From the NCBI GenBank assembly GCA_905236955.1, contig CAJOQW010000126.1, positions 1 to 17,697 of the forward strand: a DNA stretch of 17,697 bases, read 5' to 3'. Numbering within the stretch: the stretch's first letter is position 1; every line of letters starts with the position of its first letter. The translations under genes were made by a program, and so were the position numbers. This document shows, in pieces, positions 14,261-17,697 of the stretch. This DNA is from an uncultured Bacteroidales bacterium. Its GTDB lineage: Bacteria > Bacteroidota > Bacteroidia > Bacteroidales > UBA932. The notes beneath the pieces were generated by a model. The model did no database searches and was not told where the DNA came from. It worked only from the letters and a program-made list of their open reading frames with translations.

Positions 14261-16252
14261 TTAATCTATAAGACCGCGTCCGCGCAGGAATGCGGTGTTG
14301 TCGGGCTCGCGGCCCATGAATTTCTTGAACAGGACCATGGGATCCTCGCTGCCGCCCTTCTCGAGGAAGGTCTGCTTGAACTCCGTGGCGACGGCCTTGT
14401 CGAACACTCCGTCCGGGGATGCCTCGAAACGGCTGAAGAGGTCGCGGTCAAGCACCTCCGACCACAGGTATCCGTAATAACCGGCAGTGTAGCCGCTGGA
14501 GAAGATGTGGTTGAAGTAGGTGGTGCGGTAACGGTAGCCTATCTCGGGATTCAGGCCTATCTCCCTGGCCAGGGCCGCTTCGAAGGAGTCGATGTCGAAT
14601 CCTTCGAAATCGGTCACTTCGTGCAGTTTCATATCCAGTATGGAGGCTGCGCAGAGTTCGGTGGTCATGAAGCCCATGTTGAACTGGAGGGCGGCGTTTA
14701 TCTTGTCCACCAGTTCCTGGGGGATGACCTCGTTATTCCCGTTCTTGGCATACAGCGAGAGCAGCTCCGGCTGGAAGGCCCAGTGCTCGTTTATCTGCGA
14801 GAATGTCTCGACGAAGTCGCGCTTGACGCCGGTGCCGCTGACCGAAGGATAGGTGCACTTGGTAAGGAAGCCGTGAAGGGCATGGCCGAACTCGTGGAAG
14901 ACCGTCTGCACCTGGTCCACGTTCATGTTTTCGGCAAGGTTGCCCACGTTCACTATGATGGGGCGCACTTCCTTGCCGTCGGCGTCGATATACTGGCTGC
15001 GGACATTGTTCATCCACGCACCTCCCCTCTTGGAGCTGCGCGGCAGGTAGTCGGTGGTGAATATTCCGATGAGCGAGCCGTCGTCGTAGCTGAGTTTCCA
15101 CGTCTGCACATTGCCCGGAGAATATACCGGAACATCCTTGACGGGCTCCACGTTCACCCCGTAGAGTTTCCTGGCCGCGATGAAGATTCCGTTGCGCACC
15201 GAATCCATCTGGAAATAGGGCCTTATGGCATCGTCGTCCAGGGCGTATTTTGAGGCACGCACCTTCTCGGCGTAATACCACCAGTCCCAGGGCTCGATCC
15301 TGCTGCCCCCGGGAACCGAAGGATCCGCGTCCATGATCTTCTGCATCTCGGCTACCTCCTCCCTGGCCTTGGCCGTGGATGCCTTGATGATGCCGTCCAG
15401 GAAAGCATCGACGGTAGCCGGGTCGTGGGCCATCTTGTCGGAGAGTTCATAGGCGGCGGTGCTTTCGTACCCGAGGATACGGGCCTTCTCGAGGCGGAGT
15501 TTCAGCACCTCCACGGCAAGGGCGCGGTTGTCGTACCCGTTCCCGTTATGGCCGCGCATGGTGTAAGCTTCGAGATACTGCCTGCGGAGGTCGCGGTCCT
15601 GTGTAGTGGTCATCTTTTCGGGATAATCGCTCACGCTGAAGCCGAATTTCTCCTTGAAGGCGTTGCTCTCGGCAAGTATGTTGTTCCCTATTTTCTGGGT
15701 CTTGCCGGCGAGCTCGGCGTTGATCTCCCTCAGGCGGGCCTGCTTATCTTCCGGAAGGCCAATGCCTTCCCGTTCGAAGTCCTCGAACCAGTTCTGCAGG
15801 ACGGTGTTCTGCTCGGTGGTAAGGCCGCTCCTGTCGCCTTTGTAAATGGCGGCCACACGGTCATAGAGGGCCTTGTTGAAAGAGATGTTGTCGCTGTTCT
15901 CGCTCAGAAGGGGCAGGGCCTCTTCGACCACTGCGTCCAGTTCGTCGCTGCGGTCGGTCTCGGAAACGTTGAACAACACCCCCGTCACCTTTTCGAGCAG
16001 CAGCCCCGAGAGTTCCAGGGGAGCTATTGTATTGTCGAAGGTGGGGGCGTCCGGGCAGGACGTGATGGCATCCACGGCAGCCTGCTGACGGGCTATGCCC
16101 TCCTTGATTGCGGGGATGTAATCCCCGATGGAAATCTTGTCATAAGGGGGTATCCCGTAAGGAGTGTCCCACTCCTGGAGAAAGATGTTTTTGGAATTAC
16201 AGGCAGTCAGACTCATGATAGCCATAAGGACAGGGAAAAACCTTTTCATCAT
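14261..16252 (-). CDS. M3 family oligopeptidase lipoprotein (Dcp/OpdA-like zinc metallopeptidase)
   Basis: The 663-residue product is a thimet-type oligopeptidase that trims short peptides. It starts with a lipoprotein signal, with lipobox LTAC and lipidated Cys18, so it should be anchored to the envelope. The mature region is the helical M3 fold. The zinc site HEFGHALHG gives ligands His453 and His457 and catalytic Glu454; Glu482 (DFVETFSQINEHW) lies 29 residues after His453, as in thimet oligopeptidase, and is the third ligand. NHIFSSGYTAGYYGYLWSEV near the C-terminus is the conserved substrate-binding region. No acidic residues directly follow the cysteine (CNSK), so a periplasm-facing position is my guess. 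ATG 16252 or 16249 could be used. The DUF5689 gene ends 8 bp upstream and gpmA begins 15 bp downstream. Confidence 0.94.
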   Translation of the reverse strand: MMKRFFPVLMAIMSLTACNSKNIFLQEWDTPYGIPPYDKISIGDYIPAIKEGIARQQAAVDAITSCPDAPTFDNTIAPLELSGLLLEKVTGVLFNVSETDRSDELDAVVEEALPLLSENSDNISFNKALYDRVAAIYKGDRSGLTTEQNTVLQNWFEDFEREGIGLPEDKQARLREINAELAGKTQKIGNNILAESNAFKEKFGFSVSDYPEKMTTTQDRDLRRQYLEAYTMRGHNGNGYDNRALAVEVLKLRLEKARILGYESTAAYELSDKMAHDPATVDAFLDGIIKASTAKAREEVAEMQKIMDADPSVPGGSRIEPWDWWYYAEKVRASKYALDDDAIRPYFQMDSVRNGIFIAARKLYGVNVEPVKDVPVYSPGNVQTWKLSYDDGSLIGIFTTDYLPRSSKRGGAWMNNVRSQYIDADGKEVRPIIVNVGNLAENMNVDQVQTVFHEFGHALHGFLTKCTYPSVSGTGVKRDFVETFSQINEHWAFQPELLSLYAKNGNNEVIPQELVDKINAALQFNMGFMTTELCAASILDMKLHEVTDFEGFDIDSFEAALAREIGLNPEIGYRYRTTYFNHIFSSGYTAGYYGYLWSEVLDRDLFSRFEASPDGVFDKAVATEFKQTFLEKGGSEDPMVLFKKFMGREPDNTAFLRGRGLID

Positions 16253-16260
16253 TCAACTGT

Positions 16261-17361
16261 TTATTCTATCGTAACGCCGTCCATGTCGAGGAGCGTGAAC
16301 TGCACGCTGCCTTGATACATGGTGAGGATGCCGGTCACATCCACCGTGGCGGTGCCGTCGAGGATGGCCGGGTCTATGGACAGGTCGGCGAAGCGGGCAT
16401 AGCCGCTGCTGCGCAGCTGTATCTCGGAGGACCCCATCTTGAAATAGTGGCTCACGCTGTAGGCGTTGCGCTCGATGTCGCCGTACATGTTGCCGTTCAT
16501 GCCGCTGGAGTTCCTGTGGTCGCCGACTGTCCCGTAGGAATAGTCGCCGCTGTTGCCTATCTTCACGTCATCCCACACCCCGGATTCAAGCAACTGTCCC
16601 ATACGCGTCTTGGTAAGGGCCCATGTCGTGATACCCCAGGGTTTGTCAGAAAGGAATATGCGGTTCGACGAAGCCTTCGTATCCTCGCTGTACGTGATAT
16701 AGAGGAGAGCGAACACCTCATCGCCGTACTTGAGGCCTTTCAGGGTTACGAGACTGCCTATATACTTGCTGTCCTTCTGGGTGTCGTCCTTCCTGGGAAG
16801 CATGTTCTCGGTAAGGACATACGGAACCACTTCGCTTCCCAATGCCCCCTTGAACACGTGGCTGTCCACAAGGAAAGGAAGGTCGATATATGCTGTCTCG
16901 TATTCTCCGCTCTGGTCTTCCAGGCCGAGCTGGATCATTCCGGAACCGCCGTTGTTGCCTGTCTTGCCTCCATACATGCCGATCGTAAGGCCGCTGAGGT
17001 TCACATAAACCCATTGGTTCTTCCTGTACTCGTTGGAGAGATTGGTGCGGCCGACCTTTACCTCTATGCCGCCGGTCTCGTCCTGGATGTACATGGTGCG
17101 GTAGATGTTGCCGGACATGTCGTCGCTGGTCACCTGGCCCTTGATCCAACCGGTAGTGAGCTTGACGGGACGTCCGAGGCCCGGATACATCGCTGCGAGT
17201 TCCCTGATGGAAAGCTGGGAGCCATAACCGGCCATGTCGGAGTCGGTATAGACTTTTTCAGCCTCCGGTTCCTCATACTCCCGGGTGAACACCGGCTGCC
17301 ATTCTTCGCAGGCCGTAAGGATAAGCGCAGTGCTTACAAAGAGCAAAATAATCTTTTTCAT
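16261..17361 (-). CDS. DUF5689 domain lipoprotein
   Basis: The 366-residue product starts MKKIILLFVSTALILTACEE, a lipoprotein signal with lipobox LTAC and Cys18. The acidic residues right after the cysteine resemble the surface-export signals of Bacteroidota lipoproteins, so exposure on the cell surface is plausible. The body contains an OB-like beta-rich DUF5689 region (about 50-180: WIKGQVTSDDMSGNIYRTMY, then YIQDETGGIEVKV), the hallmark of this family. The C-terminal part has a second similar beta motif (DVTGILTMYQGSVQFTLLDM). DUF5689 proteins commonly follow TonB-dependent receptor genes, as here with a 6 bp gap. Their biochemical function is not established; ligand or nucleic-acid binding has been guessed from the fold only. 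Confidence 0.82.
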   Translation of the reverse strand: MKKIILLFVSTALILTACEEWQPVFTREYEEPEAEKVYTDSDMAGYGSQLSIRELAAMYPGLGRPVKLTTGWIKGQVTSDDMSGNIYRTMYIQDETGGIEVKVGRTNLSNEYRKNQWVYVNLSGLTIGMYGGKTGNNGGSGMIQLGLEDQSGEYETAYIDLPFLVDSHVFKGALGSEVVPYVLTENMLPRKDDTQKDSKYIGSLVTLKGLKYGDEVFALLYITYSEDTKASSNRIFLSDKPWGITTWALTKTRMGQLLESGVWDDVKIGNSGDYSYGTVGDHRNSSGMNGNMYGDIERNAYSVSHYFKMGSSEIQLRSSGYARFADLSIDPAILDGTATVDVTGILTMYQGSVQFTLLDMDGVTIE

Positions 17362-17367
17362 AGGGCC

Positions 17368-17697
17368 TTAGAATCTGAAGTAGATGTTTAACATGTAATT
17401 GAACCCGCTCATGTAGAAATACTTCGGGTCGAAGCGATAATAACGGGTCTTGCTGGTGGTGTTTTCCACAAGCCGGTTCTGCTCGTAGCCGCCGGTCTTG
17501 ACGTTGGTGTTGTTGAGGATGTTCTTGGCATTCAAGTTCACACCCAGCTGGTATTTGTAATGGATGTACCAGCTCTTGCCGATGCTGAAGTTCACGAGCC
17601 ATGCCGGATCGAACTTTTCCTGGGCGGTCATGTACATTATCTCATCTGCGGTAACGATGCCGTCCGGACCCTGCACCGCCCTGGCAGTGCGGTAGAA
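17368..17697 (-). CDS. TonB-dependent receptor, C-terminal fragment (5' part beyond the window)
   Basis: Only the last 109 residues are visible; the frame is open at the right edge, so the gene starts outside the window. The fragment has the features of the end of a TonB-dependent outer-membrane beta-barrel: alternating aromatic strands (LVNFSIGKSWYIHYKYQLGV), the turn motif NAKNILNNTN, and a final strand YMSGFNYMLNIYFRF ending in phenylalanine, as expected for the barrel-assembly signal. In this position, upstream of a DUF5689 lipoprotein and an M3 peptidase lipoprotein, it probably imports a peptide or other bulky substrate energised by TonB-ExbBD. The substrate cannot be told from this piece. 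Confidence 0.85.
   Translation of the reverse strand, partial: FYRTARAVQGPDGIVTADEIMYMTAQEKFDPAWLVNFSIGKSWYIHYKYQLGVNLNAKNILNNTNVKTGGYEQNRLVENTTSKTRYYRFDPKYFYMSGFNYMLNIYFRF

Noticed and set aside
14219..17391. Three long plus-strand frames (14219-15253, 15425-16315, 16312-17391)
   Set aside because: All are antisense shadows of the M3 peptidase and DUF5689 genes, with no start context or domain.

Overview
The window is gene-dense chromosomal DNA, roughly 58-60% GC by eye, from a bacterium of the Bacteroidota, most likely a high-GC member of the order Bacteroidales. Four things point there: the C-terminus of a TonB-dependent receptor followed by a DUF5689 lipoprotein, TAnnTTTG promoter elements (the Bacteroidota -7 box), weak or absent Shine-Dalgarno sequences at most starts, and the protein families themselves. 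I cannot name a genus from sequence alone. Fifteen protein genes cover nearly everything; the largest non-coding gap is 70 bp. I see no RNA genes, insertion sequences, phage genes, CRISPR arrays or integration sites.

Layout. (1) 1-2505, minus: an exported Tricorn-like S41 protease, cut by the left edge inside its PDZ domain. (2) 2548-3192, plus: recO, divergent from the protease across a 42 bp promoter region. (3) 10038 down to 3175, minus: a tightly packed six-gene cluster in the order polyprenyl diphosphate synthase, rsgA, MATE transporter, U32 peptidase-family protein, exported C-terminal processing protease, rdgB. Most junctions overlap or abut (TAGATG, ATGA, TGATG), so translational coupling is likely. 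(4) 10109-12640, plus: a compact YgjP/DUF45 metallohydrolase and rnr (RNase R), divergent from the six-gene cluster. (5) 17697 down to 12633, minus: the TonB-dependent receptor C-terminus, DUF5689 lipoprotein, M3 oligopeptidase lipoprotein, gpmA and manA, with gaps of 15 bp or less and one 4 nt overlap.

How the genes fit together. The right-hand cluster joins an outer-membrane receptor and two lipoproteins, one of them a peptidase, to two sugar-phosphate enzymes; peptide capture and trimming is a plausible but unproven theme for its first half. The central cluster mixes isoprenoid synthesis, ribosome assembly, transport, a probable RNA-modifying or iron-sulfur U32 enzyme, envelope proteolysis and nucleotide-pool cleaning. 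This looks like housekeeping grouped by co-expression rather than a pathway. Exported or lipid-anchored peptidases are notably frequent: a Tricorn-like S41, a CTP-type S41 and an M3.

The most interesting signal is regulatory. Six TAnnTTTG elements sit at gene starts, and four of them end only 5-7 nt before the start codon, which predicts leaderless or nearly leaderless mRNAs. At 10063-10092 two such elements form a perfect 9 bp inverted repeat between divergent genes. I found no convincing undescribed multi-gene defence or mobile system.
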